The notes under the pieces were generated by a model. That model had not been told where the DNA came from. It searched no databases and saw only the letters and a list, made by a program, of their open reading frames with translations. Source: Nocardia sienata NBRC 100364 (GTDB taxonomy: Bacteria > Actinomycetota > Actinomycetes > Mycobacteriales > Mycobacteriaceae). Taken from it: DNA of 64,000 nt. The translations under genes and the position numbers were made by a program. Where the stretch lies: contig NZ_BDBX01000003.1 of assembly GCF_001613205.1 (NCBI RefSeq), forward strand, positions 310,001 to 374,000, written 5' to 3'. Of the stretch, positions 36,536-44,002 are shown piece after piece; within the stretch, counting starts at the first letter, position 1, and every line of letters starts with the position of its first letter.

Positions 36536-37126
36536 ATGTATCCGCACCAGCCGTATTCGCCGCAGCCGAGCCCGGGGGGACCGGCATATCCGGCCCCGCC
36601 CGCACCGGTGCCACTCGATGTCGCCTTCGTATCCGACAACACCACCACCGGCAAGCTCAGCCGCGTCACTGCCCTGATGACCTGGCGCCTACCGGCCATC
36701 TGGATCTTCCTCGCCATCCTGCCGGTCCTGGTCCTGGGCGGGGGCATCGCGAAATCGTTTTCTCGTGGCGCCGGCGAAGAGGTCGATTTCGGCGAGTTCT
36801 TCGGTGCCTTTTTCGTGGTTCTGGCTTTCGAACTGGTGGTATGCGTGCTCCTCACCGGCTGGGGGATGCTGCGTGGCAACGCCAATGTCCGCCGGTACAC
36901 CCGGCCCGGCACCCTCATGGCGGCCCGTTACGGCCACGACGCCGTGCAACTGCGACTGCCGCAGACCGTGGAGATCCACCTTCCGTACGGCAACATCAAA
37001 CGCCTCTGGGTCTTCCAGGAGGTGGTGTACCTGCGTAAGAGCGACGGCACCGGGTTGCCCGTGCCGCGGCAACTGGTCCCGGACCCGGCCCTGGCGCTGA
37101 TGCGGACCGCCGGCGTGCGGTCGTGA
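36536..37126 (+). CDS. Small membrane protein with proline-rich N-terminus
   Basis: 196 residues. A Pro/Tyr/Gln-rich cytosolic N-terminus (YPHQPYSPQPSPGGPAYP) precedes two hydrophobic segments, about residues 52-70 (LPAIWIFLAILPVLVLGGG) and 88-112 (GAFFVVLAFELVVCVLL). A C-terminal beta-rich soluble domain follows (ARYGHDAVQLRLPQTVEIHLPYG...VYLRKSDGTGLPVP), resembling the YcxB-like pattern of small bacterial membrane proteins. I do not recognise a specific function. A strong GGAGGGA site precedes the ATG, and a perfect GC-rich palindrome follows the stop, so it appears to be a single-gene transcript. Confidence 0.75.
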   Translation: MYPHQPYSPQPSPGGPAYPAPPAPVPLDVAFVSDNTTTGKLSRVTALMTWRLPAIWIFLAILPVLVLGGGIAKSFSRGAGEEVDFGEFFGAFFVVLAFELVVCVLLTGWGMLRGNANVRRYTRPGTLMAARYGHDAVQLRLPQTVEIHLPYGNIKRLWVFQEVVYLRKSDGTGLPVPRQLVPDPALALMRTAGVRS

Positions 37127-37135
37127 GGTGAACAG

Positions 37136-37161
37136 CCGCTGCCGGCCCGGGCCGGCAGCGG
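37136..37161 (+). terminator. Perfect 26-bp GC palindrome after the membrane protein gene
   Basis: A 26-nt sequence identical to its reverse complement (CCGCTGCCGG arm, CCGGCAGCGG arm) starts 9 bp after the stop codon and is followed by AATAACC, not a T-run. It should fold into a very stable hairpin and is the likely terminator or transcript end-protector of the upstream gene. Confidence 0.6.
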
Positions 37162-37192
37162 AATAACCCCCCTGCCCCTGCCGTTCAGGTAG

Positions 37193-37204
37193 ATGCAAAC
37201 GCAT
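37193..37204. promoter_or_regulatory. Possible MarR operator before the luciferase-like gene
   Basis: ATGC-AAAC-GCAT dyad about 30 bp before the ATG of the luciferase-like gene, whose operon encodes its own MarR regulator. Short and weak; listed because of the autoregulatory habit of MarR proteins. Confidence 0.3.
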
Positions 37205-37231
37205 AGAACCCTACGGTGGGAGTGACACACC

Positions 37232-38407
37232 ATGCAGTTCGGAATCTTCTCGGTCAGCGATATCACCCGCGACCCCGTGACCGGCGTGACGCCCAGCGAG
37301 GCCGAACGGATCGACGCGATCGTGCAGATCGCGCGGAAAACCGAAGAGGTCGGCCTCGACGTCTTCGCCATCGGCGAGCATCACAACCCGCCGTTCTTCT
37401 CCTCCTCACCCACCACCCTGCTGGGCCATATCGCCGCCACCACCGAGCGACTGATCCTCACCACGGCGACCACTCTGATCACCACCAACGACCCGGTGAA
37501 GATCGCCGAGGACTACGCCATGCTGCAACACCTGTCCAGAGGTCGCATGGATCTCATGCTCGGCCGCGGCAACACCGGCCCCGTCTACCCCTGGTTCGGT
37601 AAGGACATCCGCGCGGGCCTGCCGCTGGCGTTGGAGAACTACAACCTCCTGCACCGGCTGTGGCGCGAGGACGTCGTCGACTGGGAAGGCACCTACCGCA
37701 CCCCGCTGCAGGGCTTCACCGCCACCCCGCGCCCGCTCGACGGTGTGCCGCCGTTCGTCTGGCACGGCTCCATCCGCACCCCGGAAATCGCCGAACAGGC
37801 CGCCTACTACGGCAACGGTTTCTTCGCCAACCACATCTTCTGGCCGACCGCGCACTCACTGCAGCTCATCGAGTTCTACCGGCAGCGCTTCGAACACTAC
37901 GGTCACGGCACCAAGAAGCAGGCCATCGTCGGACTCGGCGGACAGGCCTATATCGCCAAGAAATCCCAGGACGCCTGGAACGAATTCCGCCCCTACTTCA
38001 ACGAGGCCCCCGTCTACGGTCACGGCCCCTCCCTGGAGGACTTCGCCGAAATGACTCCGCTGTCGGTCGGCAGCCCGCAGGAGGTCATCGACAAAACCCT
38101 CACCTTCCACGACACCTTCGGCGACTACCAGCGCCAGCTGTGGCTCATGGACCACGCCGGGCTGCCGCTGAAAACCGTGCTGAACCAGCTCGACCTGCTC
38201 GGCGAGGAAGTCGTGCCGGTACTGCGCAAGGAACTGGAGGCCCGCCGCGACCCCGAATCGGCCCCGGCGCCCACCCATCGGGCGCGCGTCGCCGCCGAAT
38301 ACGGCGACGCGCCCGCCCGGCAGGCCCGTCCCCACGCCAACCAGGGCGACAACCTGGCCGGCGCCAGCCCCTACCAGGACACCGCGAAGACCCTGGCCGA
38401 CAAGTGA
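37232..38407 (+). CDS. Luciferase-like FMN-dependent monooxygenase (CE1758 family)
   Basis: 391-residue LLM protein. The N-terminus MQFGIFSVSDITRDPVTG, the EHHNPPFFSSSPTTLLGHIA segment, GRMDLMLGRGNTGPVYPWFG and the VWHGSIRTPEIAEQAAYYG region fit the CE1758-type luciferase-like monooxygenases, which are habitually encoded with a CE1759-type FMN reductase. That partner is present three genes on. The C-terminal ~50 residues are Pro/Ala-rich and probably flexible. The stop overlaps the MarR GTG start (GTGA). It probably oxygenates a small organic compound with reduced FMN from the reductase; the substrate is unknown. Confidence 0.85.
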   Translation: MQFGIFSVSDITRDPVTGVTPSEAERIDAIVQIARKTEEVGLDVFAIGEHHNPPFFSSSPTTLLGHIAATTERLILTTATTLITTNDPVKIAEDYAMLQHLSRGRMDLMLGRGNTGPVYPWFGKDIRAGLPLALENYNLLHRLWREDVVDWEGTYRTPLQGFTATPRPLDGVPPFVWHGSIRTPEIAEQAAYYGNGFFANHIFWPTAHSLQLIEFYRQRFEHYGHGTKKQAIVGLGGQAYIAKKSQDAWNEFRPYFNEAPVYGHGPSLEDFAEMTPLSVGSPQEVIDKTLTFHDTFGDYQRQLWLMDHAGLPLKTVLNQLDLLGEEVVPVLRKELEARRDPESAPAPTHRARVAAEYGDAPARQARPHANQGDNLAGASPYQDTAKTLADK

Positions 38408-38856
38408 CCAGAACCAGCGGACGGCTCGCCAACGACGCCTGGGAGGCAGTGCTCACCGCCCACGCCGTACTGATGAAACAGTTCGCGGCCCAAGACGTGT
38501 GGCACGGACTCACCATGCGCGAATACGACGTCCTCTACACGCTGTCCAAATGCCCCGAACCCATCCGCCCCGCCGAACTCAACCGGCACGTCCTGCTCAC
38601 CCAGCCTGCACTGTCGCGGATGGTGGACCGGCTCGTCGACCGCGGCCTCGTGCAACGCACCCCCGACCCGCACGACGGCCGCGGGGTCCGGCTCTCGCTC
38701 ACCGACGAGGGCCGGACCCGGCAGCGCCGCATCGGCGGCCGCCACGCCGTCGGCGTCGCCCGCGCCCTCACCGGCGCCCTCACCGACGACGAACTACGCA
38801 CCCTCGAACAGCTCTGCGGCAAACTCGCCGACACCACGCAAAGGAACGAGATATGA
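38404..38856 (+). CDS. MarR-family transcriptional regulator
   Basis: 150-residue winged-helix regulator. The DNA-binding core is LTMREYDVLYTLSKCPEPIRPAELNRHVLLTQPALSRMVDRLVDRGLVQR (residues ~38-87), and the wing motif PDPHDGRGVRLSLTDEG is typical of MarR. The GTG at 38404 is fixed by overlap with the upstream stop; the frame is open earlier only through monooxygenase sequence. The stop overlaps the FMN-reductase ATG. It probably represses this operon and responds to the substrate of the monooxygenase or to an oxidant. Confidence 0.88.
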   Translation: MTRTSGRLANDAWEAVLTAHAVLMKQFAAQDVWHGLTMREYDVLYTLSKCPEPIRPAELNRHVLLTQPALSRMVDRLVDRGLVQRTPDPHDGRGVRLSLTDEGRTRQRRIGGRHAVGVARALTGALTDDELRTLEQLCGKLADTTQRNEI

Positions 38857-39557
38857 ACACCACCAACGGCCAGGGCACGACCCCCTACCGACTGGTCGTG
38901 GTCAGCGGCGGCACCAGCAACCCGTCCTCGACCCGCATGCTCGCCGACCGGGTCGCCGCCCGCGTCGGCACCCTCGCCGGCCGGCGCGGCGCCACCGCCA
39001 CCGTGCACGTCATCGACCTCCGCGAACTCGCCACCGAGATCACCACCGCGCTGGTCTCCCAGCTCATGGGCCCCAAGATGACCGCCGCCATCGAAACACT
39101 CGCCGCCGCCGACGGCCTGATCGTCGCCGCCCCCGTCTACAAGGCCGCCCCCAGCGGACTACTCACCTCCTTCTTCCACGTCCTCGACAACGACCTGCTC
39201 ATCGCCAAACCGGTGATCCTGGCCGCGACCGCCGGCAGCTCCCGGCACGCCCTGGTCGTCGACGAACAGATGCGCGCCCTGTTCGCCTTCCTGCGCACCA
39301 TGACCGTGCCCACCTCCCTGTTCGCCGCCTCCGAAGACTGGAGCGACACCGACCTCGACAAACGCATCGACCGCGCCGCCCTCGAACTGGTGCTGCTGAT
39401 GGAGAGCGGTTTCGCGCACAAGGTCAAAGACGAATCGTGGAACAGCTACCAGCACAGCTTCGGCAGCGCCGGCGGGAGCGTTACCGCCGTCGACCTCGAC
39501 ACCGACCTCATGAGGCTGGCAGCCGGTGGGAGTGCGGCCGTGAATACCCGCGCCTGA
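38853..39557 (+). CDS. NAD(P)H-dependent FMN reductase (CE1759 family)
   Basis: 234-residue flavodoxin-fold reductase. VVVSGGTSNPSSTRMLADRV is the FMN phosphate-binding loop, followed by LIVAAPVYKAAPSGLLTSFFHVLD and LAATAGSSRHALVVDEQMRALFAFL. It should supply reduced FMN to the luciferase-like monooxygenase encoded by the first gene of the same operon, a pairing known as CE1758/CE1759. The ATG at 38853 overlaps the MarR stop. The C-terminus (SFGSAGGSVTAVDLDTDLMRLAAGG) is complete, and the operon ends just before a region of gene debris. Confidence 0.87.
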   Translation: MNTTNGQGTTPYRLVVVSGGTSNPSSTRMLADRVAARVGTLAGRRGATATVHVIDLRELATEITTALVSQLMGPKMTAAIETLAAADGLIVAAPVYKAAPSGLLTSFFHVLDNDLLIAKPVILAATAGSSRHALVVDEQMRALFAFLRTMTVPTSLFAASEDWSDTDLDKRIDRAALELVLLMESGFAHKVKDESWNSYQHSFGSAGGSVTAVDLDTDLMRLAAGGSAAVNTRA

Positions 39558-39609
39558 CGGATGCGGCTTGTGTGTGTGGGGGGGATGTGTTGTTTGCTCT
39601 GCGGAGTGG

Positions 39610-39744
39610 ATCGCCCGGCCGCGCGCCGTCGGACAGCCCTGCCTCGTAGGAGTTTCCGTTGTGCACGATCAACCCCCTGACCCATTCCGGGTGGCGCTCG
39701 GCGAGCCGGAGGCCGATCGGAGCGCCGAAGTCGAAGACATACAT
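39610..39744 (-). pseudogene. Fragment of an alpha/beta hydrolase
   Basis: About 45 codons on the minus strand read YVFDFGAPIGLRLAERHPEW, then VRGLIVHNGNSYEAGLSD, which is the nucleophile-elbow region of an epoxide-hydrolase/haloalkane-dehalogenase-like alpha/beta hydrolase (nucleophile Asp in the FDFGAPIG turn). No flanking N- or C-terminal domain survives on either side in any frame. It abuts a broken CGNR regulator gene of opposite orientation, suggesting that deletion fused the remains of a former divergent regulator-hydrolase pair. Confidence 0.6.
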
Positions 39745-39747
39745 GGC

Positions 39748-40145
39748 GAAACGGCCCAGGCCGAGCTGCTGAGTACTCCCGATCAGTTGGCCGACTGGCT
39801 CCGGCAACAAGCCGATCGGCTGCCGGAAAACCCGCCGGAAAACCTGACCGCCGAGGCTCTGCGAGAGGTGCAGCAGGTCCGCGACCATATCTCCACGGTG
39901 CTCGAGGCGTTGCTGTCCCACCGCCCCCCGCCGGCCGCCGCCCTGGCCGAATCCGCCGTCGAACTGCTCTCCGATCCGGCGATCGCCCGCCTCAAACAAT
40001 GCGAAGCCGACGACTGCGTCCTGCTGTTCATCCCCGCCGCCGCTGGTGCTCGCCACAACGCAGCGGCAACCGAGTCCGCGTAGCCCGCTACTACGACCGC
40101 CACCACCCGGCGAAGACCCCCGAGACCCGCGACGTCATGGGCTGA
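39748..40145 (+). pseudogene. Frameshifted CGNR zinc-finger regulator remnant
   Basis: The first frame encodes ABATE-domain-like sequence (AELLSTPDQLADWLRQQADR ... AVELLSDPAIARLKQCEADD) and reaches CVLLFIPA. The frame that should continue (RRWCSPQRSGNRVRVARYYDRHH, to a TGA at 40143-40145) is displaced by a shift in a CCG repeat near 40034-40044, and the CGNR cysteine has become serine. The N-terminal part is missing. Both lesions indicate a dead gene. An intact CGNR regulator lies 2.3 kb downstream. Confidence 0.7.
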
Positions 40146-40304
40146 ACCAGCGCGCCCGTACAACCCACGTCACCCCGGGGTCGGAGTCGGTCGGCACATC
40201 GTCGAGATGGCGGGACTCACGGGCTCATCTGCTGTCCGGAGATCGAGAGGATCGGATACCACCAGTCGTACGCTGTCGGTGACGTGCGCCGCCTGAATCA
40301 CAAC

Positions 40305-41564
40305 TCAGTCGGTTTTGCGTGCGGCGGTGACCGCGGGCACGATGGCCAGCGCCAGGATTCCGCCGCCGACGGCCAGCCGGGGATAGCCGGCAGCAGCGAC
40401 GATCAGCCCTGAGGCCATGCCGCCGCCGGCGCCCGCGATGGCGATGCCGACGTCGACCAAACCTTGGGTTCTGGCGCGTGTAGCCGGCGGTACGGCGTCG
40501 GTGATTATCGCGGTGCCCGCGACGAGGCCGAAATTCCAGCCGAGACCGAGCAGTGCGAGGGCCACGGTCAACAGGACGACGGAGTCGCCGGGAGCGCAAG
40601 CAGCGACGATTCCGGCGCCGAGCAGGCCCGGTCCGGAGATGGCGGCGATGGTGAAGCGGCCATAGCGATCTACGAGCCAGCCCGTCAGCGGCGACGGCAA
40701 GTACATCGCACCGATGTGGATGGCGATGAGGAGGCCGACGGCGGCGGTGCTGTGGCCATTGCTGCGCATGTGCACGGGCGTCATGGTCATGATCGCGACC
40801 ATCACGAACTGAGTGAGCACCATTACCAGCGCACCGACCAGTACGCCGGAGCCGCGTCTTTCGACCGGAGGGCGCGGCAGGCCGTCGGCATCATCGAGCT
40901 GTGCGCTGATGCTGTCGGTCTCGCGCGTTCGTGCGAGTAGTAGCGGGTCGGGGCGCAGCCAGATGGCAAGCACCACGGCTGCCAACGCGTATGCGCCGCC
41001 GGCCAGCAGGAACTGACCGGCCAGGTCGGGGATACCCAGTTCGTGTGCGAGGTCGCTGGTGGGTGCGGTGAGGTTGGGACCCACCACTCCGCCGAGTGTG
41101 GTGGCGACCAGCACGGTGGATACGGCACGGGCGCGGCGCTCGGGGCGAGCGAGATCAGCTCCGGCATACCGGGCTTGCAGATTGGTGGAGGTACCGGCGC
41201 CATAGACGAACAGGGCGGCGAACAGGAGGAACGGATTGTCCACGACCGCGGCGGCGACGACTCCGAGGCTGCCGAGGGCACCGGTGAGATACCCGGTGAC
41301 CAGGCCGGGGCGGCGGCCGCGGGCTTGCGAGATCCGTCCGACGGCGGCGGCTGCCAGCACGGACCCCGCGGTCCCGAGCGCGCTGGGCAGACCGGCCAAG
41401 CCGGTTGAGCCGAGCATGTCCCGCGCGAGCAGTGCTCCTACGGTTACCCCCGCCGCCAGCCCCGCGCCGCTCAGCGCTTGGGCGGCGACCAGGACCACCA
41501 GGGTGCGGCGCTGCGCCCGGGCGCCGGGGAAATCATCGATCCGGGCAGGTACTGAGGTCGCCAC
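40305..41564 (-). CDS. MFS transporter
   Basis: 419-residue major-facilitator protein with about 12 transmembrane helices (TLVVLVAAQALSGAGLAAGV, FLLFAALFVYGAG, GVLVGALVMVLTQFVMVAI and others). A cytoplasmic loop (residues ~205-235, Asp/Arg-rich) separates the two halves, and a GRISQARGRRPGLV loop follows helix 2. It is probably a drug or metabolite exporter of the DHA1 type. It is 7 bp downstream of the MBL-fold gene and shares its transcript, so both are likely controlled by the divergent CGNR regulator via the inverted repeat at 42387-42425. Confidence 0.85.
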   Translation of the reverse strand: MATSVPARIDDFPGARAQRRTLVVLVAAQALSGAGLAAGVTVGALLARDMLGSTGLAGLPSALGTAGSVLAAAAVGRISQARGRRPGLVTGYLTGALGSLGVVAAAVVDNPFLLFAALFVYGAGTSTNLQARYAGADLARPERRARAVSTVLVATTLGGVVGPNLTAPTSDLAHELGIPDLAGQFLLAGGAYALAAVVLAIWLRPDPLLLARTRETDSISAQLDDADGLPRPPVERRGSGVLVGALVMVLTQFVMVAIMTMTPVHMRSNGHSTAAVGLLIAIHIGAMYLPSPLTGWLVDRYGRFTIAAISGPGLLGAGIVAACAPGDSVVLLTVALALLGLGWNFGLVAGTAIITDAVPPATRARTQGLVDVGIAIAGAGGGMASGLIVAAAGYPRLAVGGGILALAIVPAVTAARKTD

Positions 41565-41571
41565 GACAGAG

Positions 41572-42360
41572 TCAGCCCAGCTCGACCAGGTCGAGGCGGT
41601 CGCGGAGTCCGGCAGCAGTGAAAGCCTCGATCAATTCGGCACGGCCTTCGGTGAAATGGGCCCACCCCTCGTAGTGCACGGGAATCACACGACGCGCGCC
41701 GAGGAGCTCGGCGGCCTCGGCGGCCTGGGTACTGTCGAGGACGATCGGCGCACCGTCGAAGAGAACAGAGAAGCGAGGCGCGCCGGCGAAGAGGATGGCG
41801 GTGTCCACCGGTGCGAAACGCTCGGCGATCTCCTCGACCGCGTTGAGCGAGGCATTGTCGCCGCTGACATAGACGGTGGGCAAGCCCTTCCCGGTCAGTA
41901 CGAATCCGACGACCTGGCCGGTGATCTGTTCGACCTCTTCGCGTGCGCCCGGTCCGTGGATGGCAGGCGCGCCCGTCACGGTAATGGTGCCACCACCAGG
42001 GCGATTAAGCGTGATCGACTCCCAGTCGACCAGCCCTGTCGCCCCGTCCCCGAGGCGTTGTCCGCCATTCGGTGTGGTGAGGGTGAGCGGCACATCGGCG
42101 AGCATGGCGCGACCGGCGTCGTCGAGGTTGTCGGGGTGCTCATCGTGGGAGAGCAGAACCACATCGATGCGGCCGAGATCGGCCGGCGCTGCGGCGGCCG
42201 GCGCGGTTTTGGTCAGCGAGCCGCCGGGCTGCTGGTAGTCGCGGGGTGCGTCGAAGGTCGGGTCGGTGAGGAACCTCAGTCCGCCGTATTCGAAGAGGGC
42301 GGTCGGGCCGCCGAATACACGAACGCGGATGTGTGGATCGGCTGTGCCTGCGGAAGTCAC
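41572..42360 (-). CDS. MBL-fold metallo-hydrolase
   Basis: 262-residue metallo-beta-lactamase-fold hydrolase. The metal motif appears as LLSHDEHPDNLD (residues ~69-80), a variant of HxHxDH found in some actinobacterial MBL proteins. The later ligands are probably in AIHGPG (~134), VYVSGDN (~165) and VIPVHYEGWAHF (~227), the last typical of UlaG-like lactonase-type enzymes. Its substrate is unknown. With the exporter downstream and the CGNR regulator upstream, a detoxification role is plausible: hydrolyse and expel a compound that the regulator senses. Confidence 0.8.
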   Translation of the reverse strand: MTSAGTADPHIRVRVFGGPTALFEYGGLRFLTDPTFDAPRDYQQPGGSLTKTAPAAAAPADLGRIDVVLLSHDEHPDNLDDAGRAMLADVPLTLTTPNGGQRLGDGATGLVDWESITLNRPGGGTITVTGAPAIHGPGAREEVEQITGQVVGFVLTGKGLPTVYVSGDNASLNAVEEIAERFAPVDTAILFAGAPRFSVLFDGAPIVLDSTQAAEAAELLGARRVIPVHYEGWAHFTEGRAELIEAFTAAGLRDRLDLVELG

Positions 42361-42386
42361 TGAAACCCCTAACGGATGAAACTCGA

Positions 42387-42425
42387 TTTATCCGTGAGAA
42401 ACGGTAAGCCGTTCTCACGGATAAA
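42387..42425. promoter_or_regulatory. 39-bp inverted-repeat operator between the MBL and CGNR genes
   Basis: Two perfect 14-nt arms, TTTATCCGTGAGAA (42387-42400) and TTCTCACGGATAAA (42412-42425), flank an 11-nt centre that itself continues the dyad with ACGG/CCG. It lies 27 bp from the MBL start and about 15 bp from the CGNR start, covering both promoters. It is almost certainly the binding site of the divergently encoded CGNR regulator or of another dimeric repressor; a hairpin in the leader RNA is a secondary possibility. Confidence 0.8.
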
Positions 42426-42438
42426 AGCAAGTCGTACC

Positions 42439-43056
42439 ATGAGAGGCGTGAGCATCGCACGAGAGACCTCGACCACTGGGTTGTCTGGGTTGCCACCCGC
42501 ACCGGGAGCCGAGCAGTACCTCGCGCTGGACTTCGCCGACAGCGCCTATGTACTGCCCGGTGGACACCTCATCGATCTGCTCGGCACCCCCCAATCGACG
42601 AATCGATGGCTCGCCGATCGCGGCCTCGCTCCTGCCGATGCCGGCGTACAGGAGATGTGCGCAACGCAGCTGCGCGTGCTGCGCGAACACGTCAGGGCAT
42701 TGTTCGCCGCCCGCGTCGAGCGGCATCCGGTATTGCCCGCAGCGCTGTCCGCCGTGAACGACGCGCTGAGCCGGACCCCAACCGCCGCCCTGCTGCAATG
42801 GGATGAGACGAACGGCCCCTACCGTGCCGCGCTGTGTCCGCCCAACGAGATCCTCGACCGCGCGCTCGCGACACTCGCCGAAGATACGGCGGATCTACTC
42901 ACCGGCTCCGACGCCGACTTCCTCACAACCTGCGACTCCGACCCGTGCAACCGGTACCTGATCTGCCGCGGCCGCCGCCGCTGGTGCTCGACGCGCTGCG
43001 GCGACCGCGCTCGCGCGGCTCGCGCCTACGCGCGCGCGAAGTCCAAGGCCGGCTGA
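42439..43056 (+). CDS. CGNR zinc-finger transcriptional regulator
   Basis: About 205 residues. The N-terminal ABATE domain (LALDFADSAYVLPGGHLIDL ... LCPPNEILDRAL) is the presumed ligand-binding or stress-sensing part. The C-terminal zinc finger has Cys pairs in CDSDPCNRYLIC and WCSTRCGDRARAARAYAR, where the name-giving CGNR reads CGDR. The ATG at 42439 is just after the inverted repeat; a GTG at 42448 is an alternative, while the ATG at 42376 lies before the operator and is unlikely. It probably autoregulates and controls the divergent MBL-MFS pair. Confidence 0.85.
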   Translation: MRGVSIARETSTTGLSGLPPAPGAEQYLALDFADSAYVLPGGHLIDLLGTPQSTNRWLADRGLAPADAGVQEMCATQLRVLREHVRALFAARVERHPVLPAALSAVNDALSRTPTAALLQWDETNGPYRAALCPPNEILDRALATLAEDTADLLTGSDADFLTTCDSDPCNRYLICRGRRRWCSTRCGDRARAARAYARAKSKAG

Positions 43057-43250
43057 CCACGGCGCATCTCGCACACGACCCCCGTACCACTGACCGCCAA
43101 CGCCTTCGTGGGCGAGACCGGTCGAAGTACTCGGTCCAGGACCGGCCTCCGAATGACCCGCTCGACCAACGCGGGCAGCCATATCCGCCCGAAATTCGGC
43201 CGCTGCCACGGCTGCCCCGCGCCTACTCCCGCGCGTGTTAGTTTGCTGCG

Positions 43251-43973
43251 GTGACCGCACCCGCCGAAACCATCGACCAGGTCACGCGATATCTCGACCT
43301 CGCCGGCGTCTTCGCCTGCGCGATGCTCGGCGGCGCTGTGTCCCGTACCGAGAAACTCGACCTGTTCGGGTTCCTCGTCGTCGGTATCGTCTCCGGCCTC
43401 GGCGGCGGCATCATCCGCGACACCCTGCTCCAGCAAGGCCCCCCGGTAGCGCTCACCGACTACGCCTACCTGCCCACCGCCGTAGGCGGCACGCTCATCT
43501 CGTTCCTAATCCATCTGAGCGAACACGCCTGGGATCGCCTCTTCACCGCACTCGACGCCGCCGTCATCGGATTCTGGGCGGTCACCGGCGCACAGAAAAC
43601 CCTCGCCGCCGGCCTCGGCTGGCTCCCCGCCGTACTGCTCGGCATCACCACCGCCGTCGGCGGCGGCGCCACCCGCGACGTCCTCCTGCGACGGGTCCCG
43701 GCCGTCTTCGGCGGCAACGGTCTCTACGCCACCGTCGCCGCCGTGGTCGCCGGCACCATGGTCGTCTGCACCTACCTCGGCGCGCCCGCGATCGGGATCG
43801 TCGCCGGCATCGTCTTCTCACTCGCTCTCCGACTCGCCGCTGTCCGCTACGGCTGGGGCCTGCCCAACGGCCTGGACTGGCAGCCACACACCCGCCTGGC
43901 CGCCGCCGTCCGCGGCGTCCGCACCACCCGTCGCGGCCGTACCCGCGACCCCGGCACCGAAGACAGCAGCTGA
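43251..43973 (+). CDS. TRIC-type cation channel family protein (UPF0126)
   Basis: 240-residue membrane protein with two tandem UPF0126/TRIC domains, each carrying the glycine-rich GGG-x2-RD motif: LGGGIIRDTLLQ near residue 44 and VGGGATRDVLLR near residue 131. About seven transmembrane helices span residues ~12-205, and a basic Arg-rich C-terminal tail lies in the cytosol. Prokaryotic TRIC channels conduct monovalent cations as trimers. The GTG at 43251 is favoured because it gives the usual N-terminus before the first helix. It stands alone, 30 bp before the M20 gene. Confidence 0.85.
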   Translation: MTAPAETIDQVTRYLDLAGVFACAMLGGAVSRTEKLDLFGFLVVGIVSGLGGGIIRDTLLQQGPPVALTDYAYLPTAVGGTLISFLIHLSEHAWDRLFTALDAAVIGFWAVTGAQKTLAAGLGWLPAVLLGITTAVGGGATRDVLLRRVPAVFGGNGLYATVAAVVAGTMVVCTYLGAPAIGIVAGIVFSLALRLAAVRYGWGLPNGLDWQPHTRLAAAVRGVRTTRRGRTRDPGTEDSS

Positions 43974-44002
43974 CACCGACCCCGAGCAGAGAGGCACTAC
44001 CG

